64,000 bases of DNA from Sphingopyxis sp. PAMC25046. Lineage in GTDB: Bacteria > Pseudomonadota > Alphaproteobacteria > Sphingomonadales > Sphingomonadaceae. The stretch spans positions 2,170,001 through 2,234,000 of the forward strand of contig NZ_CP039250.1 of assembly GCF_004795895.1 (NCBI RefSeq). Direction: 5' to 3'. This document shows, in pieces, positions 17,468 to 26,413 of this stretch (its first letter is position 1; every line of letters begins with the position of its first letter). Both the position numbers and the translations under genes were made by a program. The notes under the pieces are model-generated. The model had not been told where the DNA came from and made no database searches. It saw only the letters and a program-made list of their open reading frames with translations.

Positions 17468-18505
17468 ATGAATGAGATGACCACCATCGCGCGCCCGACG
17501 ACGCTGAAGGATTGGGAGACCGATCAGGAAGTCCGCTGGTGCCCCGGCTGCGGCGACTATGCGATCCTCAAAGCAGTGCAGCGCACGATGCCCGAGATCG
17601 GCACCGCGCCCGAGAACACCGTGTTCGTCAGCGGTATCGGCTGCTCGTCGCGTTTCCCCTATTATATGGAAACCTATGGTTTCCATACGATCCACGGCCG
17701 CGCGCCGGCATTCGCGACGGGGCTGAAGCTCGCCAATCCCGACCTCGATATCTGGATCGTTACCGGCGACGGCGATGGGCTATCGATCGGCGGCAACCAC
17801 ACGATGCATCTGATTCGTCGCAATCTCGATTGCCAGATCATGTTGTTCAACAACGAGATCTATGGCCTTACGAAGGGGCAATATTCGCCGACGAGCCGCG
17901 TCGGCACCACGAGCCCCTCGACCCCCTATGGCTCGGTGGATCGTCCCGCGCAGCCAGCGGCGTTCGCATTGGGAGCGGGCGCGCGTTTCGTCGCGCGCGG
18001 CTTCGACGTGTCGAAGGAATTGCCGAATGTGCTGAAAGCCGCGCATGCGCACAAGGGCGCCGCCTTTATCGAGATTTTCCAGAACTGTATCGTCTATAAT
18101 AAAGATGTGTTCGAGGATTTCGCCGCGCCCAAGGGCGCCGAAGACCGCCAGCTCTGGCTGAAGCAAGGCGAGCCGATGCTCTATGCCAAGGGCACCAAAG
18201 GCATCGCGCTCGACGCCGAGGCACTGCACCTCAAGACCGTCGATGTCGTCGACGGCGATTGGGAAGCGGCGGGTGTGATCGTCCACGATGTCACCAACCG
18301 CAGCGTCGCACATATGCTCGTCGAGATGCGTTTCGGCGAATTCCCGATGGCGCTCGGCGTCCTCTACGACGATCCGCGCCCGACCTTCGAGGCCGATGTC
18401 GTGCGCCAGAACAAGGCGGCAGCGGAAGGCAAGAAGGCCGATCTGCAAGGGCTGCTCAAGAAGGGGCAGACCTGGACGGTGACCGAGGGCGGGCCCGAAC
18501 TCTGA
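17468..18505 (+). CDS. korB: 2-oxoglutarate:ferredoxin oxidoreductase, beta subunit
   Basis: A 345-residue thiamine-diphosphate-binding subunit. It has the [4Fe-4S] ligands in RWCPGCGDY and GIGCSSRFPYY, and the ThDP/Mg motif GDGDGLSIGGNH, with the second half in LFNNEIYGLTKGQYSPTS. It pairs with korA directly upstream (one-base gap). 2-oxoglutarate rather than pyruvate as substrate follows from overall family resemblance and the two-gene layout. Confidence 0.88.
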   Translation: MNEMTTIARPTTLKDWETDQEVRWCPGCGDYAILKAVQRTMPEIGTAPENTVFVSGIGCSSRFPYYMETYGFHTIHGRAPAFATGLKLANPDLDIWIVTGDGDGLSIGGNHTMHLIRRNLDCQIMLFNNEIYGLTKGQYSPTSRVGTTSPSTPYGSVDRPAQPAAFALGAGARFVARGFDVSKELPNVLKAAHAHKGAAFIEIFQNCIVYNKDVFEDFAAPKGAEDRQLWLKQGEPMLYAKGTKGIALDAEALHLKTVDVVDGDWEAAGVIVHDVTNRSVAHMLVEMRFGEFPMALGVLYDDPRPTFEADVVRQNKAAAEGKKADLQGLLKKGQTWTVTEGGPEL

Positions 18506-18543
18506 TCTTGCGGCGGCTCTCCGGGTCGGGTTCATAGATTCGC

Positions 18544-19497
18544 ATGGACAATCTGACGCATAGCCTCGTCGGCGCGCTGCTGGGCCAGATGGGGCTCAAG
18601 AAGAAGAGCGGGCTCGCGATGCCGACGCTGATCATCGCGGCGAACCTGCCCGATATCGACGCCGGCTGCGCGATCTACGGGATCGAATCGCTGGCAATGC
18701 GGCGCGGGATCACGCATGGGCCGATCGCACTGCTTGTGCTGCCGCTTATCCTCTGGGGTCTGATGCTCGCCTTTGACCGCTGGCAAACGCGGCGCGGCAA
18801 GCGGCCCGCCGAGCGCCTGCCCGTCGATAAGGGCTGGCTGCTCGCGCTTGCCTATATCGGCTGCCTCAGCCATCCGGCGCTCGACTGGCTCAACAATTAC
18901 GGGATTCGCCTGCTCGAACCCTTCAGCCCACGCTGGTTCTATGGCGACAGCATTTTCATCATCGACCTGTGGATATGGATCGCGCTGGGCGCGTCGATAT
19001 GTCTGTCCTTTCGTCAGGAACGACGCGGGGTGGCGGCCTGGCAATTTCCTGCGTGGATCGGCTTCACGGTGGTATGCGGATATATCTTCGCCAACGGCCT
19101 GATTACCGGCGCCGCCGAACGGATGACGTCGCGCGCGCTCGAAGCTGGCGGGTATAAGGACGCGCTGGTGGTCGCGAGCCCGCCGCCGCTCGCATTCTGG
19201 AAACGCGACATCTTCTGGCGAACCGCCGATCGTTACGGGAGCGCGAGTTTCGTGCCGGGCATCGGCGGAGAGGTCGATCTGACCGGCGCGCCGACAGGCA
19301 TGGACGATCCGCGCCTCACGACCTGGGTCAGGGCCGATCCGGCGGCACGCGCGTTCCTTTTCTGGTCGCGCATGCCCGTAGCGCAAAAGGACGGCGAGGC
19401 CATCCTGCTCCGCGACCAGCGTTTCATGCACCCGCTCGCGCAAGACCGTTTTCAGGTGCGACTGACCGCGCCCGATACGGCAACCTATCCCGAATGA
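18544..19497 (+). CDS. YdjM-like membrane-bound metal-dependent hydrolase (PF04307)
   Basis: A 317-residue membrane protein with the family's N-terminal motifs MDNLTHSLVGALLG, NLPDID and RRGITHGP, and LSHPALDWLNNYG further on. The His and Asp residues resemble a metal site. Four or five membrane helices lie in residues 50-190, and a soluble C-terminal part follows. The founding E. coli protein is LexA-regulated and its true reaction is unknown, so no substrate is assigned. It stands alone between korB and the cyclopropane synthase gene. Confidence 0.8.
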   Translation: MDNLTHSLVGALLGQMGLKKKSGLAMPTLIIAANLPDIDAGCAIYGIESLAMRRGITHGPIALLVLPLILWGLMLAFDRWQTRRGKRPAERLPVDKGWLLALAYIGCLSHPALDWLNNYGIRLLEPFSPRWFYGDSIFIIDLWIWIALGASICLSFRQERRGVAAWQFPAWIGFTVVCGYIFANGLITGAAERMTSRALEAGGYKDALVVASPPPLAFWKRDIFWRTADRYGSASFVPGIGGEVDLTGAPTGMDDPRLTTWVRADPAARAFLFWSRMPVAQKDGEAILLRDQRFMHPLAQDRFQVRLTAPDTATYPE

Positions 19498-19574
19498 CCG
19501 TACGTGCGTGACGTCATGGCGGCGCGCGTTTCAACCGATTGTCAGCGCGGTGCGTTTGGGGCAGGAAGGTCGCA

Positions 19575-20855
19575 ATGAACACGCATGTCAGCCCGCGCCG
19601 CGGTAAAGAACTGCTCCGCGCCGATCGCGTCTACCGCGCGGGCGGCGGCATGGCGCGGCTGATCGCGCTGGCGCCAGCGCGCCTCTTCCACCATATGCTC
19701 GACCGGATCGACGCGGGGCTGGCTTACGGCACGATCGAGGGACATCTGCCCGACGCGAGTGTCCGGCTGCTTGGCGGGCGCGGCAAGGGGCCCGTGGCGG
19801 TCGTCCATCTTCATAGCTGGGCGGCGCTGGCGCGGCTCGCGCTGTCGGGCTCGGTTGGCTGGTATCGCGCCTTTGAAGCGCGCGAATGGTCGTCGCCCGA
19901 TCCGGTGCCGCTGTTCGACTTGTTCATGCGCAACGGCGAGGCGTTGGGAAATGCCGGACGCGCGCGGGGGCCTTGGCGCTGGCTGAACCGCGCGATCCAT
20001 TCGCTTAACCGCAACGACCGCCGCGGGGCCAAGCGGAACATCCATGCCCATTATGATTTGGGCAATGATTTCTATCGTTTATGGCTAGATCAAGCGATGA
20101 ATTATTCGAGCGCGCTCTTCACTGATCCGCGCCAGTCGCTCGAGGATGCCCAGGCGGCGAAGATCAATGCGATCCTCGACCGGCTCGACCTGCGTTCGGG
20201 AAGTCGACTGCTCGAAATCGGGTGCGGCTGGGGCGCGCTCGCCGAACGCGCGGTCGAGCGGCACGACGTACTCTATACCGGCATCACCCTGTCGCCGGCG
20301 CAGGCCGAAATCGCCGACGCGCGCCTGCACGCGGTCGATTTGTCGGGACGCTCGCGGATCGAGCTCTGTGATTATCGCGACGCGCAGGGGCCTTATGACG
20401 CGATCGCCAGCGTCGAAATGGTCGAAGCGGTGGGCGAGGCCTATTGGCCCGCCTATCTCGACGCAATCGCGCGGCTGCTGCGTCCGGGCGGCAAGGCGGC
20501 GATCCAGTATATCTCGATCAACGACTCGCTTTTCGAACGCTATGCCGCGAGCAGCGACTTCATCCAGGCCTATATCTTCCCCGGTGGATGCCTGATTTCG
20601 GAAAGCCGCTTTCGCGCGCTTGCCGAGGCGAGGGGGCTCGCATGGCGCGACGTGCGCCGGTTCGGCGGCGATTATGCCGAGACGCTGCGACAGTGGCGCG
20701 AACGCTTCGACGCGGTGGTCGCGGCCGAGAAGCTCCCGGCGGGGTTCGACGATCGCTTCGTCCGGCTCTGGCGCTATTATCTGCAGTATTGCGAGGGAGG
20801 GTTTCGCGGCGGCGGGATCGACGTCGCGCAGGTCACGCTTGAAAAGACAGCCTGA
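19575..20855 (+). CDS. cfa: cyclopropane-fatty-acyl-phospholipid synthase family protein
   Basis: A 426-residue S-adenosylmethionine-dependent enzyme that would methylenate unsaturated acyl chains of membrane lipids. It has the CFA synthase signature HAHYDLGNDFYRLWLD, then MNYSSALF, the SAM motif LLEIGCGWGALAERA, and SVEMVEAVGE and YIFPGGCL further on. The ATG at 19575 has AGGAAGG in front; an earlier in-frame start at 19539 lacks this. The next gene, a lipoprotein hydrolase, begins 20 bases after the stop and may be co-transcribed. Confidence 0.88.
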   Translation: MNTHVSPRRGKELLRADRVYRAGGGMARLIALAPARLFHHMLDRIDAGLAYGTIEGHLPDASVRLLGGRGKGPVAVVHLHSWAALARLALSGSVGWYRAFEAREWSSPDPVPLFDLFMRNGEALGNAGRARGPWRWLNRAIHSLNRNDRRGAKRNIHAHYDLGNDFYRLWLDQAMNYSSALFTDPRQSLEDAQAAKINAILDRLDLRSGSRLLEIGCGWGALAERAVERHDVLYTGITLSPAQAEIADARLHAVDLSGRSRIELCDYRDAQGPYDAIASVEMVEAVGEAYWPAYLDAIARLLRPGGKAAIQYISINDSLFERYAASSDFIQAYIFPGGCLISESRFRALAEARGLAWRDVRRFGGDYAETLRQWRERFDAVVAAEKLPAGFDDRFVRLWRYYLQYCEGGFRGGGIDVAQVTLEKTA

Positions 20856-20874
20856 AAACAGGGGAGGAAAGCAT

Positions 20875-22059
20875 ATGCGAAGATTTTTGGCGGCGGTGCT
20901 GCTCGGCACCGCGGCGGCGGGGTGCAGCGCGCCCGCGACGACGCAAACCACCGATCAACTGTCAAAGGATCTGCCAAAGGATTTGAATGTGCTGTTCTGG
21001 ACCCAGGATCAACGCGACGCCGCCTTCCGCACGATGGAGACGGTTCCCAAGGTCGTCGTCAACACGGTGAAAGCGGGCGGACCCGTCTATCCGCTGCCGC
21101 TGGGAAAACCGCTCGACCTCGGCGGCGATGTTGATGCCTATATGGCGAAGCAGCGTAACGCGGGGCTGGTCATCGTGCAGGACGGCAAGGTGCGCCTCGA
21201 GAAATATGCACTCGGCTACGGCGCAGCGGGACGCTGGACGAGCTTCTCGGTCGCAAAGAGCTTCACCTCGACGCTTGTCGGCGCCGCGGTGAAGGACGGC
21301 TATATCAAGAGCCTCGACGACAAGGTCACCGTTTATATCCCCGGGCTCAAGGGCTCGGCCTATGACGACGTCTCGGTAAAGCAGCTGCTGACGATGACCT
21401 CGGGCGTCAAATGGAACGAGGATTATACCGATCCAAAATCCGACGTCGCGCAGTTCAACCTGCAAAAGCCCGTCGCGGGCGAGGATATAACAGTCAGCTA
21501 TATGAAGACCTTGCCGCGCGAAGCGCCTGCGGGATCGAAGTGGGTGTACAAGACCGGCGAGACAAATTTGATCGGCGTGCTTGTATCGAGCGCGACGGGC
21601 AAGGCGCTGTCGCAATATCTGTCCGAGAAGATCTGGCAGCCCTTTGGCATGGAGCAGGACGCGGTGTGGATGCTTGGCGCGACGGGGCACGAAATCAGCG
21701 GTTGCTGCATGTCGGCGAGCCTCAAGGATTATGCGCGCTTCGGCCAGTTCATCCTTAACGGCGGCGTTGCGGGCGGCAAGAAGGTGCTTCCAGACGATTG
21801 GCTCGCGTTGGCGACCACGAAGCAGGCGGGGATCGAGATTCCCGGTCGAGGCTACGGCTATCAATGGTGGACGAACGACGACGGCAGCTTTGCCGCGCAG
21901 GGAATCTTCGGGCAGGGCATTTTCATCGATCCCGAGCGCAAGCTGGTGATCGCGTCGAACGGCAACTGGCCGACCGCGACCGATCCCGAAGGCGTCGGCG
22001 CGGCGCGCGAAGCCTTTTACAAGAGCGTGCAGGTGGCGGTGGATAAGGAAACCAAATAA
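20875..22059 (+). CDS. serine hydrolase, beta-lactamase/NylB-like family S12 lipoprotein
   Basis: A 394-residue exported protein with lipobox GTAAAGC near residue 17. The active-site motif SVAK lies in SFSVAKSFTSTLVG; WVYKTGETNLIG holds the usual catalytic tyrosine (YKT in place of YSN), and GYQWW is near the C-terminus. The pattern resembles 6-aminohexanoate-dimer hydrolase-type (NylB) enzymes and penicillin-binding esterases rather than true AmpC. The substrate is unknown. The start has GGGGAGGAAA upstream. It lies just downstream of cfa. Confidence 0.8.
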   Translation: MRRFLAAVLLGTAAAGCSAPATTQTTDQLSKDLPKDLNVLFWTQDQRDAAFRTMETVPKVVVNTVKAGGPVYPLPLGKPLDLGGDVDAYMAKQRNAGLVIVQDGKVRLEKYALGYGAAGRWTSFSVAKSFTSTLVGAAVKDGYIKSLDDKVTVYIPGLKGSAYDDVSVKQLLTMTSGVKWNEDYTDPKSDVAQFNLQKPVAGEDITVSYMKTLPREAPAGSKWVYKTGETNLIGVLVSSATGKALSQYLSEKIWQPFGMEQDAVWMLGATGHEISGCCMSASLKDYARFGQFILNGGVAGGKKVLPDDWLALATTKQAGIEIPGRGYGYQWWTNDDGSFAAQGIFGQGIFIDPERKLVIASNGNWPTATDPEGVGAAREAFYKSVQVAVDKETK

Positions 22060-22072
22060 GCCAGAAACGTCC

Positions 22073-22141
22073 GCCCCCGCGAAGGCGGGGGCCGCTGGAC
22101 ATATTGCGCTACGCCGATGGCGGCCCCCGCCTTCGGGGGGC
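22073..22141. repeat. inverted pair of GC-rich palindromic repeats (REP-like)
   Basis: The first unit has perfect 8-base arms GCCCCCGC and GCGGGGGC (22073-22080, 22085-22092) around GAAG. The second unit (22119-22141) is nearly the same sequence in reverse orientation. The pair fills the gap between two convergent genes and could act as a bidirectional terminator. Such elements recur between genes in sphingomonads. Confidence 0.7.
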
Positions 22142-22150
22142 GACGGGTTG

Positions 22151-22537
22151 TTAGTCGGTGATTATATTCGTCGCGCGCTGGGCCAGCCACACCGCCACGA
22201 GCGGGACAGCAACGCCCAGCGCCATGATCCACCAGCTGTCGGCGAGGGTCACGGCGCGGTACAGGGCCGCGCCGATGACCGCGCCTGCGACGACCCAGCC
22301 CGGACCGGTGCCCGCCGACACGCGCATTGCGAGCCAGCCGCCGGCGAAGGTGCCGATGAACCAGCCCGCTATCAGCGCGATCGTCGATCCGACCGGGATC
22401 AGGATTTCGCCGCTATTCGGATCGTAGACGTCGGGCGAAACTTCACTGCCGGCATATTGCGCCAGCCAGATCAGCGCGAAAGCGACGACGATACCGATCA
22501 TCGCGGCGATCGCCGATCGCAAAATAGTCTTGGTCAT
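22151..22537 (-). CDS. small integral membrane protein of unknown function
   Basis: A 128-residue protein with four predicted helices: about residues 8-27, 46-68, 79-96 and 102-119. A short hydrophilic loop (GSEVSPDVYDPNSGE) lies between the first two. The helix-rich, glycine-rich pattern (GWFIGTFAGGWLAMRVS) is common in uncharacterised small membrane proteins, and I do not recognise a named family. It is transcribed alone, on the opposite strand to the preceding hydrolase. Confidence 0.7.
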   Translation of the reverse strand: MTKTILRSAIAAMIGIVVAFALIWLAQYAGSEVSPDVYDPNSGEILIPVGSTIALIAGWFIGTFAGGWLAMRVSAGTGPGWVVAGAVIGAALYRAVTLADSWWIMALGVAVPLVAVWLAQRATNIITD

Positions 22538-22600
22538 TATTCCCGCGCCCTCGCAAACCCTCTTATGCGAACATCCTAGCGCAGGAAAACGAAGATGGCT

Positions 22601-23335
22601 TCAAGCTTTTTCCATGACCTTGGGCAACGCGTGGAACGCGGTGCTGTCGAAGCCCTCGACCATCAGCCGCGCGACATATTCGCCTACCGCCGCCGGGTCT
22701 TTGATGCTCTGCGGATCTTCGCCGGGATAGGCGCGCGCGCGCATCTGGGTGCGGGTGCCGCCGGGGTCGAGAATCGCGGTGCGCAGGGTGGAGATATTGC
22801 GCATTTCGGCGCCATAGCTCGTCACCAGCGTCTCGAATGCCGCCTTCGACGCGGCATAGGCGCCCCAATAGGCCCGCGGTTCGCGAGCGACGCCGCTCGA
22901 CAGCGCGAGCAGGCGGCCGTTCGGCGCGCGGCGCAGCAGCGGGTCGAAATTGGCGATCAGCGCCTGCTGCGCGATCAGGTTGAGCGTCAGCAGCTTGTTG
23001 AATTCCTTGCCGTCGATCGCCGCTACGGGAGTCAGCGTGCCGAGCATCGCGGCGTTGAGCACGAGCATGTCGAGCTGCTGCCAGCGTTCGGCCATCGCAC
23101 TCGCCAGCCGCGCGATGCTGTCGCCGTCGGTGAGGTCGAGCGGCGCGATCGTCGCGCTGCCGCCGGCTGCGTGGATGCGGTCCTCGAGTTCCTCGAGTCC
23201 GCCCGCGGTGCGCGCGGTGATCACGACATGCGCGCCGCGAGCTGCGAGTGCTTCGGCAATCGCTTCGCCGATCCCGCGGCTCGCCCCTGTGACAAGCGCG
23301 ACCTGGCCCGCCAGTTCTTCAGACTTGTTCGTCAT
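22601..23335 (-). CDS. SDR family NAD(P)-dependent oxidoreductase
   Basis: A 244-residue classical short-chain dehydrogenase. The cofactor motif TGASRGIGEA follows VALVTG at the start, LVLNAAMLG stands in for the NNAG region, and the catalytic serine and Tyr-Lys are in SSGVAR and YWGAYAASKAAFE. The basic residue after the glycine motif (ITAR) hints at NADP. The start at 23335 (MTNKSEEL) lies five bases after purF, with which it shares an operon. The substrate is unknown. Confidence 0.87.
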   Translation of the reverse strand: MTNKSEELAGQVALVTGASRGIGEAIAEALAARGAHVVITARTAGGLEELEDRIHAAGGSATIAPLDLTDGDSIARLASAMAERWQQLDMLVLNAAMLGTLTPVAAIDGKEFNKLLTLNLIAQQALIANFDPLLRRAPNGRLLALSSGVAREPRAYWGAYAASKAAFETLVTSYGAEMRNISTLRTAILDPGGTRTQMRARAYPGEDPQSIKDPAAVGEYVARLMVEGFDSTAFHALPKVMEKA

Positions 23336-23339
23336 TGTG

Positions 23340-24797
23340 TCAGACAACCCGCTCGGCAAGCAGCGAAAATTGGTCTTCCAGTCCATGCTCGTCGAAATCG
23401 GTCAGCGTGGTGGGATAGTCGCCGGTGAAGCAGGCATCGCAATATTGCGGGGCGTCGTGCTTGCGGTCGGTTTCGCCAAGCGCGCGATAGAGGCCGTCGA
23501 TCGTCAGAAAGGCGAGGCTGTCGGCGTTGATGAAATTCGCCATCTGGCCGACCGTCATCTGCGCTGCGAGCAATTTCGCGCGTTCGGGAGTGTCGACGCC
23601 GTAGAAACAGCTGTGTTGCGTGGGCGGACTCGCGATGCGCATATGCACTTCGGCGGCGCCGGCATCACGCATCATCTGCACGATCTTGAGGCTCGTCGTG
23701 CCGCGCACGATCGAATCGTCGATCAGCACGATGCGCTTGCCCGCGATCAGCGCGCGATTGGCGTTATGCTTCAACTTGACGCCGAGGTGGCGGACCTTGT
23801 CGCCTGGCTGGATGAAGGTGCGTCCGACATAGTGCGAGCGGATAATGCCGAGTTCGAACGGAATGCCCGATTCCTGCGCATAGCCGATCGCCGCCGGGGT
23901 GCCCGAATCGGGGACGGGGATGACGAGGTCGGCGTCAACCGGGTTTTCGCGCGCCAGCTCGGCGCCGATCGCCTTGCGCACCGAATAGACGCTCGTCCCG
24001 TCGACGATCGAATCGGGGCGCGAGAAATAAACATATTCGAAGATGCATGGCCGCGCCGACTGTTCGGCGAAGGGGCGGTGCGAGGTAAGCTGACCATCGC
24101 GGACGATGACGAGCTCGCCGGGTTCGACCGAGCGGACGAACTCGGCGCCAACCACATCCAGCGCGACGGTTTCGGAGGCGAGGATATGCGCATCGCCGAG
24201 CTTGCCGATCACGAGCGGGCGGATGCCCAGCGGATCGCGACAGCCGATCATGCCCTCGGCGGTCAGGCAGATCAGCGAATATGCACCCTCGACCTGCTTC
24301 AGCGCGTCGATGAAGCGATCGAGCAGCGATCGATAGTTCGACGTCGCGACGAGGTGGATGATCACCTCGGTATCGCTGGTCGACTGGAAGATCGACCCGC
24401 GGCGGACGAGAACCTTGCGGAGCGCCGCGGCGTTCGAAATATTGCCATTGTGAGCCACGGCAAAGCCACCGGTCGCCAGGTCGGCGAACAGAGGCTGGAC
24501 GTTGCGCAGCGCGGTTTCGCCCGTGGTCGAATAGCGGACATGGCCCACCGACGATGCGCCTTGCAGCTGGCGCATGATGTCGTCGCGGTCGAAATTGCCG
24601 GCGACATGTCCCATTGCGCGGTGGGTGTGGAATTCCTTGCCGTCGAAGGCGGTGATGCCCGCGGCTTCCTGCCCGCGGTGCTGCAGGGCGTGAAGCCCCA
24701 GCGCGACAACCGCGGCGGCGCTGTCGGCGCCGTGAATACCAAATACGCCGCACTCCTCGCGGAGCTTGTCGTCGTCGAAAGGATGGGTCGTCAGCAT
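23340..24797 (-). CDS. purF: amidophosphoribosyltransferase
   Basis: A 485-residue enzyme making phosphoribosylamine from PRPP and glutamine, the committed step of purine synthesis. The nucleophile cysteine is residue 16 in EECGVFGIHG, so a 15-residue propeptide must be removed, as in Bacillus-type PurF. The glutaminase domain (GHVRYSTTG, AHNGNISN) precedes the phosphoribosyl domain with its PRPP loop VLIDDSIVRGTTS. I chose ATG 24797 because the longer frame to 24845 adds unrelated residues. It heads a two-gene operon with the SDR. Confidence 0.95.
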   Translation of the reverse strand: MLTTHPFDDDKLREECGVFGIHGADSAAAVVALGLHALQHRGQEAAGITAFDGKEFHTHRAMGHVAGNFDRDDIMRQLQGASSVGHVRYSTTGETALRNVQPLFADLATGGFAVAHNGNISNAAALRKVLVRRGSIFQSTSDTEVIIHLVATSNYRSLLDRFIDALKQVEGAYSLICLTAEGMIGCRDPLGIRPLVIGKLGDAHILASETVALDVVGAEFVRSVEPGELVIVRDGQLTSHRPFAEQSARPCIFEYVYFSRPDSIVDGTSVYSVRKAIGAELARENPVDADLVIPVPDSGTPAAIGYAQESGIPFELGIIRSHYVGRTFIQPGDKVRHLGVKLKHNANRALIAGKRIVLIDDSIVRGTTSLKIVQMMRDAGAAEVHMRIASPPTQHSCFYGVDTPERAKLLAAQMTVGQMANFINADSLAFLTIDGLYRALGETDRKHDAPQYCDACFTGDYPTTLTDFDEHGLEDQFSLLAERVV

Positions 24798-24950
24798 GTC
24801 ATTCCAGGGTCGGGCCAGGGGCGGTGGGCAGTGACTGCGGCGCATATAGGGACGGCGATCGCAAATGTCGCCCCCCTAATCACGCATTTGTAACACAGGG
24901 CGCGACGGACGGGGTGGCAGCAGCCGCAATCCTGCTCTAGAGCGCGCATT

Positions 24951-25331
24951 ATGGATGATCAGCGCGATACGACCGACCGATTTCTCCCGCGTTTCGATGC
25001 CGCGGGGCTGGTGACCGCGATCGTCACCGACGCCGACAGCCACGTCCTGCTGATGGTTGCGCATATGAACGAAGAGGCGGTCGCGAAAACGCGCGAGACG
25101 GGGCAGGCGCATTTCTGGTCGCGTTCGCGCGGCTCGCTGTGGCGCAAGGGCGAAACCTCGGGCAACGGGCTGACGATCGTCGAGATGCGCGTCGATTGCG
25201 ATCAGGACGCGCTGCTTCTGCGTGTCAAGCCCGCGGGCCCCGCGTGCCACACCGGGCGCCGCTCCTGCTTCTATCGCCGCGTCGAGGCCGAGGGCCGCCT
25301 GACCTTTCTGGCGGACGATGCGCAAGGCTGA
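24951..25331 (+). CDS. hisI: phosphoribosyl-AMP cyclohydrolase
   Basis: A 126-residue monofunctional HisI, the third step of histidine synthesis. The motifs are complete: [19 protein letters not shown], the metal-binding aspartates in VDCDQDALL, and zinc cysteines in [13 protein letters not shown]. It is separate from hisE, which is not in this window. The 3' end overlaps the next small gene by 14 bases. Confidence 0.94.
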   Translation: MDDQRDTTDRFLPRFDAAGLVTAIVTDADSHVLLMVAHMNEEAVAKTRETGQAHFWSRSRGSLWRKGETSGNGLTIVEMRVDCDQDALLLRVKPAGPACHTGRRSCFYRRVEAEGRLTFLADDAQG

Positions 25332-25851
25332 AGCCCTTCTGGTGCTGGCGGCGATGCTGCTCGGGGGGTGCGAACGGCCCGAGCCCGACGCGAAGGGGAT
25401 CGATGCGCGCAATCCGCTCGAGGTCGCGGCGCGCGAGCGCGGCGTCGTCCGTCCCGAAACGGACTCGCCGGTCGGCGTGTTCGAGCGCCGGCACGACCTT
25501 GGCCGCGACGCGATGTGCGTCGTTCCCAACGGCGCCGGGAAATGGCGCTTCGCGGTCACCGCTTCCTTTGGAACGACCCTGTCCTGTCTTGCGACCGGGA
25601 CGATGGTGCGCGAGGGCGAAAAATGGCGGATGGACTTTGCCGGCGCGGAGGGCTGCGAGGCGCTGGTGCTCGAGGAGGAGGATGAATTGCGCCTGCCGGG
25701 CCGCTTGCCGCCGCAATGCGCGCGGCTGTGCCCGAACCGCGCCTCGCTTTCGGGTTTGCGGCTGCCGCGCGCGAGCTGGTCGGCCGATGATGCGAGGGAC
25801 TTGCGGATCAGCGATCGAAGCGGCAATACGGTACGTCCCTGCGCGGGCTGA
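25318..25851 (+). CDS. hypothetical lipoprotein
   Basis: A 177-residue protein with a signal peptide and lipobox (AAMLLGGC, cysteine near residue 18). The mature part has eight or so cysteines or charged loops but no motif I recognise. Segments such as [22 protein letters not shown] and [14 protein letters not shown] suggest a compact beta-rich domain. It starts inside the end of hisI (14-base overlap), so expression is probably coupled, but no functional link to histidine synthesis is evident. Confidence 0.7.
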   Translation: MRKAEALLVLAAMLLGGCERPEPDAKGIDARNPLEVAARERGVVRPETDSPVGVFERRHDLGRDAMCVVPNGAGKWRFAVTASFGTTLSCLATGTMVREGEKWRMDFAGAEGCEALVLEEEDELRLPGRLPPQCARLCPNRASLSGLRLPRASWSADDARDLRISDRSGNTVRPCAG

Positions 25852-25881
25852 CCGGTCCCGAAATCGCCAGATCGGGTGCTA

Positions 25882-25910
25882 TTGACGTTCACGTCAACGG
25901 AAACTAGTTT
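25882..25910 (+). promoter_or_regulatory. palindromic operator within the merR promoter
   Basis: A perfect palindrome TTGACGT-tc-ACGTCAA (25882-25897) overlaps a -35 box TTGACG. With 17 bases of spacing a -10 box TAGTTT sits at 25905-25910. The expected transcription start falls at or beside the ATG at 25918, so the transcript may be leaderless. Palindromes of this type are known for MerR regulators of acyl-CoA catabolism such as LiuR. Confidence 0.65.
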
Positions 25911-25917
25911 CCTCGGC

Positions 25918-26340
25918 ATGACCGAACCCTACGGCCACGCCCATATCGATACGCCCGATCATCTGGGGCGCGAGCAATTCAGTATCACCGACCTGTCGTC
26001 CGAGTTCGGGGTGACGGCGCGTGCGCTGCGCTTCTATGAGGATGAAGGCCTGATCAGCCCGTCGCGCAAGGGTCTGTCGCGTATCTATTCGAAGCGCGAT
26101 CGCGCCCGGCTCGCGTGGATATTGCGCGCGAAGCGCACCGGGTTCAGCCTCGCCGACATTCGCGAGATGATCGACCTTTACGACGTCGGCGACGGCCGAA
26201 AATTGCAGCGGCAGGTGACGATCGAAAAATGCGAGGAACGCATCGCGTTGCTCCGCCGCCAGCGCGACGATATTGACAGCGCTGTAGATGAGCTGTCACG
26301 CTTCATCGATACGGTGAAGAAAGTCGACGCGCGCCAATAG
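25918..26340 (+). CDS. MerR family regulator of acyl-CoA metabolism (LiuR-like)
   Basis: A 140-residue MerR protein. The winged helix begins FSITDLSSEFGVTARALRFYEDEGLISPSRKG, and a C-terminal coiled coil (RKLQRQVTIEKCEERIALLRRQRDDIDSAVDEL region) mediates dimers. There is no obvious metal-cysteine cluster, so a metal sensor is unlikely; acyl-CoA responsive members look like this. It is followed 73 bases later by an acyl-CoA dehydrogenase gene, a likely target. ATG 25918 is preferred because the palindromic operator ends just before it; no ribosome site is visible. Confidence 0.83.
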   Translation: MTEPYGHAHIDTPDHLGREQFSITDLSSEFGVTARALRFYEDEGLISPSRKGLSRIYSKRDRARLAWILRAKRTGFSLADIREMIDLYDVGDGRKLQRQVTIEKCEERIALLRRQRDDIDSAVDELSRFIDTVKKVDARQ

Positions 26341-26413
26341 GCCGCACGGCTGCTGACCCTCTGCCTCTCCCCAGGCAAGTTGACATCGAAACTGCTTTTC
26401 AGAAGGATTTCCC

